NCBI GenBank assembly: GCA_965216155.1 | Contig: CBDCFD010000005.1 | Location: forward strand, 186,001-250,000 | DNA from: CATOSP01 sp965216155 | Lineage (GTDB): Bacteria; Chloroflexota; Dehalococcoidia; Lucifugimonadales; UBA3495 | DNA: 64,000 nucleotides | Reading direction: 5' to 3' | Shown: in pieces, positions 8,255 through 16,501 of the stretch | Layout of the letters: each line of letters starts with the position of its first letter | Numbering within the stretch: the stretch's first letter is position 1 | Program-made: the position numbers and the translations under genes | The notes under the pieces: model-generated | The model's input: only the letters and a program-made list of their open reading frames with translations | Told to the model about the DNA's origin: nothing | Databases searched by the model: none

Positions 8255-8802
8255 AGGCATTATTCCGAAGGCTTTTGGTCCTTACTTGGCCGGCGTTGCC
8301 GGCAACGGGGATGCGGTGGTGAACTGAAGGCCGTCTCCGTCGCAGGGAGTGGTTGGCGTGGGTGGGACCAGAGTGGGTCCAGCGCCGTACCGGCTCTCGT
8401 AGTAGGCGGATAGCTTGGATACGGTGGCGTCGTTAAGAGAGTCGGGGACCGCGATGGCGCCGTATTTTGAGTGGCTCCTATTGCTGGAGCCATTTAACCA
8501 TAGGGGGGATTGGAGGTGCAATAAAGTTCTACTTATTTTACGCCTCCGACCCTGCTATTCTCTCCATTGCAAGAGGCGTACACGCTACCCCGATTCCTAA
8601 TGGCAGTCATTGGCTGTCCTTGGAGCATGGGTCTATGGTAGCTGAGACCGGCATGTTTCATGCCCCCTTGAGGCCCATGCGATATGGGGTTAGGCGTCTC
8701 TTGCAAGTGCCGAATCCTGGCCGCAAGGGGGCTCCCTCCTATGTCCTTCCAAGAGCGTTGGCTGAAACTACGGGACCAGATCAGGAAAGATGACCTGATA
8801 AG

Positions 8803-8839
8803 ATAGGCCCTGCCGGACTGTGATTCCGGCAGGGCCTAT
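8803..8839. terminator. Strong 15-bp hairpin, candidate terminator
   Basis: ATAGGCCCTGCCGGA (8803-8817) and TCCGGCAGGGCCTAT (8825-8839) form a perfect 15-bp stem with a 7-base loop. No long T run follows, so it could also be a repeat-type hairpin. It separates the gene-poor stretch from the next small gene. Confidence 0.6.
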
Positions 8840-8991
8840 TACGTTAAGCGCCGCCGCCGAGACGGAGACGCCCACGGGCCTGAGTAAGGCTGCCCCTATT
8901 GTAGCAGCAGGGGCGGTCCTGTAGGGTTACATCAGTAACGAATTGATTGCCTCCCGTTTCGGTGAGTTTTCACCGGAAGGGAGGTATTTTT

Positions 8992-9414
8992 ATGAGAGAC
9001 GCATTATCGGCCCGACGCTGGTTAAGGTGGACGATGGGCTTTATGGGTGGTGTGATAGCAATATGGGGCTTCGTTGGATTTCCAGCCTTTTGGCAATCAG
9101 ATTCTTTTGCTCCTGGGGAACGTGAGTATCTTCATAAAACTATTAGAGAAGTGGTTGATGAGGGAATGCAGTCAACAAACGACAATAAGGTGGCCATTGG
9201 GGAGTATGAGCAAATATGCTCGGCCCTTCAGGAGAAGAGTTGGGATTCTGAGTTGGTTCGATCCCCAGATAATTCGGAAGAGTCATGGCGGTTAGCTCGG
9301 AGCCTTTATTATCTTGAGTTGGTATTTGGAAATGTTCAACGTCTTCAGGAAGAACAGAATCTTGCTTCATATTCTTTCGAGAAGTTTTGCGAGGATATAT
9401 GGTCTTCGAGATGA
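8992..9414 (+). CDS. Small single-pass membrane protein, unknown
   Basis: The ATG at 8992 follows GGGAGG with five bases between, so I chose it over an in-frame start 45 bases upstream. The 140-residue product has an N-terminal membrane segment (LRWTMGFMGGVIAIWGFVGF, ~residues 11-30). A soluble, charged, probably helical domain follows (EYLHKTIREVVDEG to SFEKFCEDIWSSR). I recognise no family. Base composition is more AT-rich than the haem operon, suggesting acquired DNA. Confidence 0.6.
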   Translation: MRDALSARRWLRWTMGFMGGVIAIWGFVGFPAFWQSDSFAPGEREYLHKTIREVVDEGMQSTNDNKVAIGEYEQICSALQEKSWDSELVRSPDNSEESWRLARSLYYLELVFGNVQRLQEEQNLASYSFEKFCEDIWSSR

Positions 9415-9511
9415 CAGGTTCTAAGGTTAAATTGCTCAGTGTGGATTCAAAAGACCATAAAGGGGTCTGTGTGGCTCAAAACTTCTATGGCTGACAGTAA
9501 GGATAGGTCTG

Positions 9512-9733
9512 ATGAGGAATAGAAATATCTGTCCGGTCTGCAAACGTCCGAAGAAGCGGCAGTTTCCGTACTGTTTGAATTGCCATAAGAAGCTATGTGG
9601 GCGTCCGGCCCCAAAGCAGTTTGGCGAGTGCAAGTATGGCCGATGTCATCTTCCGGTTGCCAGGGGCTTCTTAGGTTTGCCGGAAGAGTTTTGTCCTCAG
9701 CACCAGAGCCAGAAGAACCGGGGGATGATTTAG
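9512..9733 (+). CDS. Small zinc-ribbon-like protein
   Basis: A 73-residue product with two CxxC knuckles, CPVCKRPKKRQ and YCLNCHKKLC, plus later C/H residues (CKYGRCHLP, FCPQHQ). This spacing fits one or two small zinc-binding modules. It lies 10 bases before the end of the broken insertion sequence on the other strand. No partner or function can be assigned. Confidence 0.5.
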   Translation: MRNRNICPVCKRPKKRQFPYCLNCHKKLCGRPAPKQFGECKYGRCHLPVARGFLGLPEEFCPQHQSQKNRGMI

Positions 9734-9743
9734 TTGGATTGAC

Positions 9744-11014
9744 TTACGCCACTGTCACGCTCATCTCCCGCATACGGTCCGGGTCTTCGGCTTTGAGCCG
9801 GGTAAGGACCGTTGCCTGGAAGGTGAGGACCGAGATGATCGCAAGCAGCTTAATTTTCTTCATGCTCATAACACAGTGCCTTTCCAGTCCTCTGGAGTGC
9901 TTCAGGCTGCGGAATATCCGCTCGATGCTCATACGCTGGCTGTAGAGGCGCTCCCAGGCTTTTGTGAACCTGGGTAGTGGCCCGAGGACCCGAAGGTTGT
10001 CCTCGGGCCGCTCCCAGACTTCGGTGCACAGTGGGTAATGGCCTTGGTTCCTTGGGTTTTCAGTGGGCATCCTTGGGGTGAACACTGAAACAAGTGGGCG
10101 CCAGTTTCCTGGTCGGTGCGGACGTAGTCCATTTCTTGTTGGCTCATGCAAGTAGGCTTTCCCGACGCTGTATACATGTTCTCGTAGTAGCCGTCCGCTG
10201 CTACTGGCTTCCGTATGTGGATGATCGGGATAATGTCTAAGCCGAATAGGAATTGATGATTGGTCAGAGAGTCGTAGCCGCGGTCGGCGAGTAAAGCTCT
10301 GGGTTCCATCCAGGGGTAATCGTTCAAGGTTTTGTTGACTACTGTTCGGAGTTGAGGAGAATCGTTGGTGTTGGCCGGGGTAATAGTGAAGGCCAGGGGA
10401 ACGCCGTGGGTGGCGTCGGAGACCAGGTGCATTTTGTAGCCGAAACCCCATTCTGTTTTGCCGTTTTTGCTTCGGGAACTATGTTTGATGCCCCATTTGG
10501 CATCGGGATCGCTGACTGGTTTCCGGTTGGGATTGGCGTAGCTCTCAAATAGGGTGAAGTCTATGGCGATTGTAGCGCCCAAGGGTGGTAATGGCTGGTC
10601 CTGTCTGTTCTCCCGGCGTTTTACTGCCGGGACCAGCCCTTTGATTTCGTTGGTGACTTTGATCAGGTATGGCTCCATAAGGTTGGTATGGTTTGCCAGA
10701 CGGGTGGTAAATCTGCTGAAGGCGCTCTCGCTGGGGATGTTATCACCGAAGCCGCAGACTTCCCGGAGCTTGCGGCTCCCGCGGAGACGCTCCAGGAGGT
10801 GGTTGTTGAAGCGTATCTTCAGGAGGAGCTTGGTGAGGAAGGCCCGCCACATGGCTTTTACTGGGTATCCGGGCCGTCCGGTGTAGCGGTAGCTTTGGAG
10901 GACGTTGATGAGCGGCTGATTATCAAGGTTGTCGAGAGTATTGGCCAGCTCGTCAATACCGCCTTTGGGCGGTTGATCAGGTTTGGTAGCCTGTATTGAG
11001 CTTCCAGTGTCCAC
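9744..11014 (-). pseudogene. DDE transposase (DUF772-DDE, IS5/IS1182-like), frameshifted
   Basis: The N-terminal part (GTG at 11014) has the DUF772-type region (GRPGYPVKAMWRAFLTKLLL) and a DDE catalytic core (AIDFTLFESYANPNRK, LLADRGYDSLTNHQF). The frame changes near 10,030: one frame ends at 9929, the other continues to 9744 with VWERPEDNLRVLG and SIERIFRSLKHSRGLERH, which supplies the terminal catalytic Glu region. Joined, the frames make one full transposase, so a single-base shift has split it. I could not define terminal inverted repeats. Confidence 0.85.
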
Positions 11015-11044
11015 GAGGAGTTACTGACTCCTGGTGGACTGGAA
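11002..11044 (-). promoter_or_regulatory. Hairpin covering the transposase ribosome-binding site and start codon
   Basis: On the minus-strand transcript, positions 11044-11027 pair with 11021-11002 around a 5-base loop. Pairing covers 18 positions with one mismatch and a 2-base bulge. The AGGAG before the transposase and its GTG start both lie inside the stem. Fold-back inhibition of transposase translation in read-through transcripts is established for IS10 and IS50; here it is an inference from the structure. Confidence 0.55.
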
Positions 11045-11089
11045 TCCGGTGGCGGCTTTGTGTTCAGCGTGGATTCATTGTTTTTGTAC

Positions 11090-11605
11090 TCATTCTTTTT
11101 CAGTATGACCAGGTGTGCGTGGGTTGGTTGGGTTGGAATGATTCTCATTTGCTGATGGCGATGGATTCTCCGGTATAGGTTTGTCAGCAAGGCACCAGGT
11201 ATTGTTGCCGACGTTGATGAACCTAGTCTTGGCTCCATTAAGGGAGTTACGGAGTTGAGTCTTGGGATCGGCAGTCCCGTGAAACTCCACTCTCCAGCGT
11301 TGCGCCCAGTAAAGGATGTCACTGATGTGCATCGGTCTGTCGTGAAGCTCCAAGATTTCTTGGAAGATTTGTACGTTTGGTTTGTCGTTATACTTGTTGT
11401 TGGCAAGACTGCGGTTAGCATTCCTTTGGTTCATAATTCCGCCTATGTTTGCCTCTTGATAATACTTCTCGGCTGTTTCAAGGAGTGAATGGAAGTGTTG
11501 TAGCTTCTCGTTGTCGGCAATATTGGTGTTCATTTCCTCTCGGCTGATGTGGACTTCGGCTTCAATTTCCTTCATGCCTTTGATTATATTGCTTGTGTTT
11601 TCCAC
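11090..11605 (-). CDS. HARE-HTH-like winged-helix protein, orphan
   Basis: 171 residues from a GTG at 11605 behind AGGAG. Residues ~80-145 (FQEILELHDRPMHISDIL, then NSLNGAKTRFINVGNNTWCLAD) resemble the HARE-HTH domain found in restriction enzymes, RNA polymerase delta and chromatin proteins. There the domain recognises DNA ends or modified DNA. The N-terminal part is a charged helix and the tail is Asn/Pro-rich. The gene is AT-rich compared with the flanks and sits between a transposase and a tRNA remnant, so it is probably cargo of an island. Confidence 0.55.
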   Translation of the reverse strand: MENTSNIIKGMKEIEAEVHISREEMNTNIADNEKLQHFHSLLETAEKYYQEANIGGIMNQRNANRSLANNKYNDKPNVQIFQEILELHDRPMHISDILYWAQRWRVEFHGTADPKTQLRNSLNGAKTRFINVGNNTWCLADKPIPENPSPSANENHSNPTNPRTPGHTEKE

Positions 11606-11701
11606 TTTCTTCTCCTGTTATAGGCAAGGTGTAGAGTTGGGTTGGAATTGTGACTGTTTGTGTCTTTAACTCGGTTGTAGTTCTGGATACGATTGAATTG
11701 G

Positions 11702-11770
11702 TGGAGAGAGGGGGACTCGAACCCCCGTCGCACGGATTTGAAGGCCAGCGACCCCACCTGGGCACCCCAC
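11702..11770 (-). tRNA. tRNA remnant, possibly tRNA-Sec (pseudo)
   Basis: The 3' end is intact: T-arm GGGGG-TTCGAGT-CCCCC, then TCTCTCC and ACCA. Upstream, CCAGGTGGGG and GCTGGCCTTCAAATCC resemble the D-loop and anticodon region of bacterial tRNA(Sec), with anticodon TCA preceded by T33. There is no matching 5' acceptor (GGAGAGA expected), the anticodon stem pairs poorly and the long variable arm is absent. I read it as a decayed selenocysteine tRNA or a tRNA 3' end left by an integrated element. Confidence 0.5.
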
Positions 11771-12201
11771 AAAAATACCGGGGGGGGATGAACACCTCCT
11801 TTCCGGTCATAGATAAAGCGGCCCCGATGCTGTGAGAAGTTAGGCGGGGTCGCTTATTTTGTGTTGCCTGTATTTTAAGCGATTGGCCGGTTTGGGTCAA
11901 TGCGCGGTAGACATTTGTGTGGAAAACGTCTTTTGGGAAGGTCTTTCCGGCTATGTCATGCGCGGAGCCTGTGAAGGCTGTTGGAGCCGTCAACAGGCCC
12001 TATGGGTCTGTGAAGTGGCGGGGCACGGATTTGAGGCTGTCTGGGCAATGTGGGAGTGTCGAGAATCGTAGCTGTTTTGGCTAATTCTGCTGCTAAAACC
12101 GGGCAGTCTGAGTTATGCAATTGTCTCCTCGGTCACAATTAGTCCTGGCTATCAGGATTGGCGTCTAAGGGGAGTCAGCGCCGGGCATGGATGTGAATGG
12201 A
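11771..12201. other. Intergenic region without a supported gene
   Basis: About 430 bases between the tRNA remnant and the TPP enzyme gene. A possible hairpin is formed by AAGCGACCCCG-type sequence and its near complement at ~11,817-11,857 (minus strand). Frames here overlap and lack family features. Confidence 0.4.
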
Positions 12202-12792
12202 TTACTCGTTCCCCAGTGCTTTCGGGAGGTCCCGGAAGGCTGTGAGCACGGAACGCGACGCCCGAGCGCGGAATTGGACCGGAGTGTTTTCGATCTCTGG
12301 AGTGATGGCCAGGCGGACGAACACCGGGCCCGTGGTGGCCAGTACCTCGTCGATTCCAGTAGCCAGGTCTTCGATGTTGTCGAAGTCAAAGGTGGCGGCA
12401 TACCCGGCGGCCCTGGCCATGTCAGCCCAGTCCGCTTTCCCAGCGCCCGGGACCGGCTGGCCGCCAGTGACAGCGTAGACTCCATTATCGAACAGGAAGT
12501 GGTAGACGTTCTTTGGCGCTTTGCTGGTCAACGTGACCATCGCCCCCAGATTCATTAGCAGGCTGCCGTCTCCGTCGAGTACCATGATTTTCCGCTGCGG
12601 CTGGGCCAGCGCCAAGCCGAGGCCCAAAGAAGAGGCCTTGCCCATAGCCCCGGAGAGGGGAAAGTCCAGGTCCTCATTGGACGTGACGCTGGGAAGTCCG
12701 AAGTTGACGTTGTTCGCGTTCATCGTGGCCACGAACACGGAGTCTTCGCGCTTGCTATCCAGTAATTTAACGGCGTCGGTGTTGTCGATCAT
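12202..12792 (-). CDS. TPP-binding subunit, sulfopyruvate/phosphonopyruvate decarboxylase beta-like
   Basis: 196 residues forming the TPP pyrophosphate-binding domain. The motif is VLDGDGSLLMNLGAM followed ~15 residues later by FLFDNGVYAVTGGQ, the GDG-x(n)-N pattern. In the known enzyme ComDE, this beta subunit pairs with a separate pyrimidine-binding alpha subunit. That subunit is encoded 23 bases upstream. A paralogous pair is at 23,080-24,263. The true 2-oxo acid substrate cannot be told from sequence. Confidence 0.85.
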   Translation of the reverse strand: MIDNTDAVKLLDSKREDSVFVATMNANNVNFGLPSVTSNEDLDFPLSGAMGKASSLGLGLALAQPQRKIMVLDGDGSLLMNLGAMVTLTSKAPKNVYHFLFDNGVYAVTGGQPVPGAGKADWADMARAAGYAATFDFDNIEDLATGIDEVLATTGPVFVRLAITPEIENTPVQFRARASRSVLTAFRDLPKALGNE

Positions 12793-12815
12793 ACTGTGAC
12801 TCTCCCGAGAATCGA

Positions 12816-13322
12816 TTAGGCCCCGAACTCGGTGCCGACCAGGACTGCCACGGGCTTGCGGGTCCGTTCGGCCTCTTCGAGTGCGTTGCTGATGCGGCCG
12901 GCGTCTTCGTCGGTCTCGATCAGGTAATAACTGATCCCCCAGGCGTGGAGGATATGCTCAATGAAACGGGCCGCGGAATCGTTGGTTACTCCATGGCGGC
13001 TCCAACCCCTGTAACCGACCAACATCACCAATGGTTGGTTCACATCGAGACCCAGGCCGCGGATCGAGTCGCCAGACTCGAATATCCCGGTGTTTTGGAT
13101 CAATACGACCGGTTTTTTGCCCCCGACCCAAAGCCCCGCCGCGATGGCCATGGTCTCTCCTTCACGGCAGACCGGGACCAGGTCCAGGGTGGGTTCTGAG
13201 GTGAGCAACTGGTACATGAAATTGGTCTCACTGTCCGGCAGCCATACCACGTGGGTGAAAGCGTTCTTCTTTAATTCTTCAATAATCGCGGTGGGATGCA
13301 GGACCGCTTCTTGCGTCGTCAT
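12816..13322 (-). CDS. TPP pyrimidine-domain subunit, sulfopyruvate decarboxylase alpha-like
   Basis: 168 residues. HVVWLPDSETNFMYQL near residue 25 is followed by REGETMAIAAGLWVGGKKPV, which carries the conserved Glu that activates the TPP pyrimidine ring, and QNTGIFESGDSIRGL. I chose ATG at 13322 because CGAGGAG sits seven bases upstream. It forms one transcription unit with the beta-like gene. Family members decarboxylate sulfopyruvate, phosphonopyruvate or similar acids. Confidence 0.83.
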   Translation of the reverse strand: MTTQEAVLHPTAIIEELKKNAFTHVVWLPDSETNFMYQLLTSEPTLDLVPVCREGETMAIAAGLWVGGKKPVVLIQNTGIFESGDSIRGLGLDVNQPLVMLVGYRGWSRHGVTNDSAARFIEHILHAWGISYYLIETDEDAGRISNALEEAERTRKPVAVLVGTEFGA

Positions 13323-13392
13323 GAGGTCTCCTCGCGTGTTCAACTGGGATCCGTGAAGTCGCGCCCATTATATTCGTGGCCCAGAATAAGCG

Positions 13393-14631
13393 TCAACCGG
13401 CGATGGTCAGGTCAAAGGCGCGGCGGCCCAAGACCCTGGAAGCGGCAACGTTCTTTAGCAGGAACGTCCAAAACAGGTCTTCATCCTCCAAGTACAGGCC
13501 CACCAGCCTGGCCGCCGTCTGCTCCATGATGGCGGCCGCCTCGGGAGTCAGGGGGTCCGGTACCGGAGTGCGGAGCTTGGGGGCAAGCAGGTAATTGTGG
13601 AAGGCGATCAGCACTGCTTCGGTTGCGGCCCGGTTTCCCTGGGATATGCGGCGTAGCGCCGCTCCATTCAGGTAGTTCGGCAGCCGCGAGATGAGCCATT
13701 CGAGCAATTGGATATCTTCGGCGACCTGACCCGGAAGACGGAACTCTAATTGGGGCCCTCCCACATAAAAAGTATGTACCGTAGCAGGATTCTGCCCGGA
13801 CACGGTGTTTTGTTCGGCTGGACTTTGGTAATCAGAGAGGTAGACGGGCAATACCACCGGTGGATGCGGCCCGGTGACCATGCCGCCCAGGGCGAAAAGG
13901 AAATCAACCCGGGCAAGAGACACCGCCAGTGGGTCCATGTCGGTTGCCGCGACCCGGTCAAGGACCAAGAGCAGCGTGTCGAACTCGTCCAGTCCACGTT
14001 CCAGCATTCCCCCGGCGATTGTGCTAACGGTCCGGTAAAGCCCCTCTCCGCTGCCGCATTGGGCGTGGTATACGCTCTGTTCCGAGTCAACTTCGGACTG
14101 CGGGGTCGTTTGAACGGCGCCAGTGGATGCGCCGCCTGGAATCTGCGGCCCTGCCAAATCCCGGTACAATTCAGAAAACTCTTCAGGTCCCGGATTCTGC
14201 GCACGGTAGTCAAGCGCGGCTTGCGAGAGTGGGGATAACACGTCCAGGGCTTGTTGGGCCAAATCGGGCGATGTTGGCCACGTGAAGTGATCGTCCTCGG
14301 CAAAGTTGTCTATACCCCGCTCGCGGAAGAAGTCGCCCGCCAACACGTCGCGCAATTGCTGAGAGTTAAGAACCGGAGTTGGTGCGCCCAGGAACTGGCG
14401 GGCCATGATCCTGGTGAGCACAGCCAGGTAGGTGTGCCGGGCGAACGCCTCTTCGCCGCTTCCATCCGGCAGCCCCGCGATGGACCGCTGGTAGCGCCAT
14501 TCCCGGAAGCGAAGGCCGACCCTGGGCGAGTCGCCAAAGCGCCGGAGTAGGTCAAGCAGGCCTGGATAGACCTGGTCGTAGGTGGGGCTTCCCGGCCCGA
14601 AGGCGGAAGCGAAGTCGGACCCGCGGGCCAC
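13393..14631 (-). CDS. N6-adenine methyltransferase-like protein lacking the catalytic motif
   Basis: 412 residues. The centre (QCGSGEGLYRTV, LVLDRVAATDMDPLAVSLARVDFLFALGG, VVLPVYLSDYQSP) follows the SAM-binding half of Eco57I/type IIG and related DNA methylases, whose consensus reads DPxCGSGTFL then GxDxNPLAVxLAR. The first motif is degraded to HAQCGSG. No NPPY/DPPY follows before the helical C-terminus (YLEDEDLFWTFLLKN). It may be a non-catalytic homologue or a fragment. It lies 9 bases after asnS on the same strand. Confidence 0.6.
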   Translation of the reverse strand: MARGSDFASAFGPGSPTYDQVYPGLLDLLRRFGDSPRVGLRFREWRYQRSIAGLPDGSGEEAFARHTYLAVLTRIMARQFLGAPTPVLNSQQLRDVLAGDFFRERGIDNFAEDDHFTWPTSPDLAQQALDVLSPLSQAALDYRAQNPGPEEFSELYRDLAGPQIPGGASTGAVQTTPQSEVDSEQSVYHAQCGSGEGLYRTVSTIAGGMLERGLDEFDTLLLVLDRVAATDMDPLAVSLARVDFLFALGGMVTGPHPPVVLPVYLSDYQSPAEQNTVSGQNPATVHTFYVGGPQLEFRLPGQVAEDIQLLEWLISRLPNYLNGAALRRISQGNRAATEAVLIAFHNYLLAPKLRTPVPDPLTPEAAAIMEQTAARLVGLYLEDEDLFWTFLLKNVAASRVLGRRAFDLTIAG

Positions 14632-14640
14632 CCTTAGCGC

Positions 14641-16026
14641 CTAAAACTCAGCGTTCTTGGGGGTCCGGGGGAAGGGGATCACGTCCCTGATGTTCGGCAT
14701 TCCGGTTGCGAATTGGACCGTGCGCTCAAAACCCAGACCAAAGCCGGCGTGAGGCACAGTGCCATAGTTGCGCAAGTCCAGGTACCACCAATAGTTTTCC
14801 GCGTCAAGGCCGCTTTCCTTCATTCTCTCGAGGAGCACGTCCCGCCGTTCTTCACGCTGGCTGCCTCCAATGATCTCGCCGATCCTGGGCACCAAAACGT
14901 CCATGGCCCGAACGGTCTGACCGTCGTCACTGAGCCGCATGTAGAAAGCCTTGATCTCCTTGGGGTAGTCGGTGACGATTACCGGCTTCCCCACGTGTTT
15001 TTCCGTCAAGAACCTCTCATGTTCCGATTGCAGGTCCGCCCCCCAATGGACCGGGAATTCAAAACTCTCGCCCGAGCGTTGCAGTATTTCTACGGCCTCG
15101 GTGTAAGTCAACCGCTCGAAGTTGGAGTCGACGATCCCTTCCAATGTCGAGATGACGGTCTTGTCGTACCACTGGTTGAAGAAGGCCAGGTCCTCCGGGC
15201 AGTGCTCCAATACGTAGCGAAGTATGTACTTGAGAAAGTCCTCAGATAACTCCGCCAAGCCGTCCAACTCACAGAAGGCGACCTCCGGCTCGACCATCCA
15301 AAATTCCGCGAGGTGCCGGGAGGTGTTGGAGTTCTCAGCCCTGAAAGTAGGGCCGAAAGTGTACACGTCGGACAGCGCGAGGGCGAAGATTTCGGCTTCA
15401 AGCTGACCGCTGACGGTTAGGAACGTGGGTTTCCCGAAGAAGTCTTCCCCCGAGTCCACCTCTCCGTCCTTCATCGGAAGTTTGTTCAGGTCAAGGGTGG
15501 TAACCCTGAACATGGCTCCCGCGCCCTCGGCATCGCTGGCGGTAATCATGGGTGACTGTAGATAGAGGAACCCGCGCTCTTGGAAGAAGCGATGTATCGC
15601 GAAGGCGAGAGCGTTCCTCACGCGGGCCATGGCTCCAAAGGTGTTGGTGCGTGGCCGGAGATGGGCAATCTCCCGCAAGAATTCTACGGTGTGCCGTTTT
15701 TTCTGCAAGGGATAGGTGTCGGGGTCCGCCAGTCCCAGGACTTCCAGCGATTTAGCCTGTACCTCGAACCGTTGACCCTTGCCGGGAGACTCGACCAGGG
15801 CGCCGGACACGGAGACGCTGCAGCCGGTGGTCAAGGATTCCACGACTGAGAAGTTGGGAATCGACTCGTCGGTAACGACCTGGAGGTCTTGGAGTGTCGA
15901 GCCGTCGTTGATCTGCAAGAAGGAAACGTTTCTGGACGAGCGGCGGGTCTTGACCCATCCCTGTACCAAAATGTCCCCACCAGCGGACTCGCGCTGAAGG
16001 ATATCGCTTATCTTGGTGCGCAGCAT
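14641..16026 (-). CDS. asnS: Asparaginyl-tRNA synthetase
   Basis: 461 residues, normal length. The N-terminal OB-fold anticodon-binding domain (GDILVQGWVKTRRSSRNVSF) is followed by the class II core. Motif 2 is in TFGPTFRAENSNTSRHLAEF and motif 3 in HAGFGLGFERTVQFATG. The absence of an aspartate-specific insert and the motif wording favour AsnRS over AspRS. The presence of AsnS together with gatCA downstream suggests the amidotransferase mainly serves Glu-tRNA(Gln). Confidence 0.96.
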   Translation of the reverse strand: MLRTKISDILQRESAGGDILVQGWVKTRRSSRNVSFLQINDGSTLQDLQVVTDESIPNFSVVESLTTGCSVSVSGALVESPGKGQRFEVQAKSLEVLGLADPDTYPLQKKRHTVEFLREIAHLRPRTNTFGAMARVRNALAFAIHRFFQERGFLYLQSPMITASDAEGAGAMFRVTTLDLNKLPMKDGEVDSGEDFFGKPTFLTVSGQLEAEIFALALSDVYTFGPTFRAENSNTSRHLAEFWMVEPEVAFCELDGLAELSEDFLKYILRYVLEHCPEDLAFFNQWYDKTVISTLEGIVDSNFERLTYTEAVEILQRSGESFEFPVHWGADLQSEHERFLTEKHVGKPVIVTDYPKEIKAFYMRLSDDGQTVRAMDVLVPRIGEIIGGSQREERRDVLLERMKESGLDAENYWWYLDLRNYGTVPHAGFGLGFERTVQFATGMPNIRDVIPFPRTPKNAEF

Positions 16027-16121
16027 CGGCGTGACCCCTTTCTGTCCATTCTAGCATCGGCGCATGTAGCGGCCAAGCCGCAGTACTGGGACCCAGGTCA
16101 GACAGCGAGCCGGGAAACCGG

Positions 16122-16493
16122 TCAGATGCTAACGTCCGCCATCATCAGCGCGTCCGTAGGGACTAATCGCTGACCCACAGGGTCCACTGCCAACAAGGCT
16201 CGTTCCAGCGTGTAGACTCCGAGCAATGCCGTGGTGTCGTCCTCGCCAAACACTACGATCGTGGAAAACTCTCTTCCTTCGATTCGGACCTGAGTTTCGC
16301 CAATTGACCGTTGGATCGTATTATCGTCCGCTAGCCGGAATCTAACCGTCTCTGTAGCCGTAACGCCGAGCCGGTCGAGCATTGTCGATGGTACGACGGT
16401 GAACGTAGCCCCGGTATCCACGAGCGCATCCACTTGCTCGAACTCGTTGGTGTCCGGTCCTCCCACTCCCAGGGAATATCTAAAGATGCTCAT
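16122..16493 (-). CDS. Retropepsin-like (clan AA) aspartic protease
   Basis: 123 residues. DALVDTGATFTVVPSTMLDRLG near residue 25 is the DTG-A catalytic loop of single-domain, retroviral-type aspartic proteases. LLGVYTLERALLAVDP supplies the second conserved LLG segment. Such proteins must dimerise to form an active site. The gene starts 8 bases after the gatA stop with a GGAG upstream and is probably co-transcribed with gatCA. Bacterial substrates of this family are largely unknown. Confidence 0.8.
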   Translation of the reverse strand: MSIFRYSLGVGGPDTNEFEQVDALVDTGATFTVVPSTMLDRLGVTATETVRFRLADDNTIQRSIGETQVRIEGREFSTIVVFGEDDTTALLGVYTLERALLAVDPVGQRLVPTDALMMADVSI

Positions 16494-16501
16494 GTTTTTC
16501 T

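Larger units (their letters stand above)
8032..8991. other. Intergenic region without a supported gene
   Basis: About 960 bases between the divergent haem operon regulator and a small plus-strand gene. It contains two GC-rich hairpins (8219-8254 and 8803-8839). A minus-strand frame at 8282-8521 ends just before the first hairpin and reads like the tail of a protein (IAVPDSLNDATVSKLSAYY), possibly a pilin-type remnant. A plus-strand frame at 8467-8793 overlaps it and has no family features. Confidence 0.5.

Noticed and set aside
8467..8793. 108-residue plus-strand frame
   Set aside because: No ribosome-binding site, no family pattern, and overlap with an opposing frame.
11700..12100. tmRNA
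   Set aside because: The 3' T-arm resembles tmRNA ends, but no tag reading frame or matching 5' end was found upstream.
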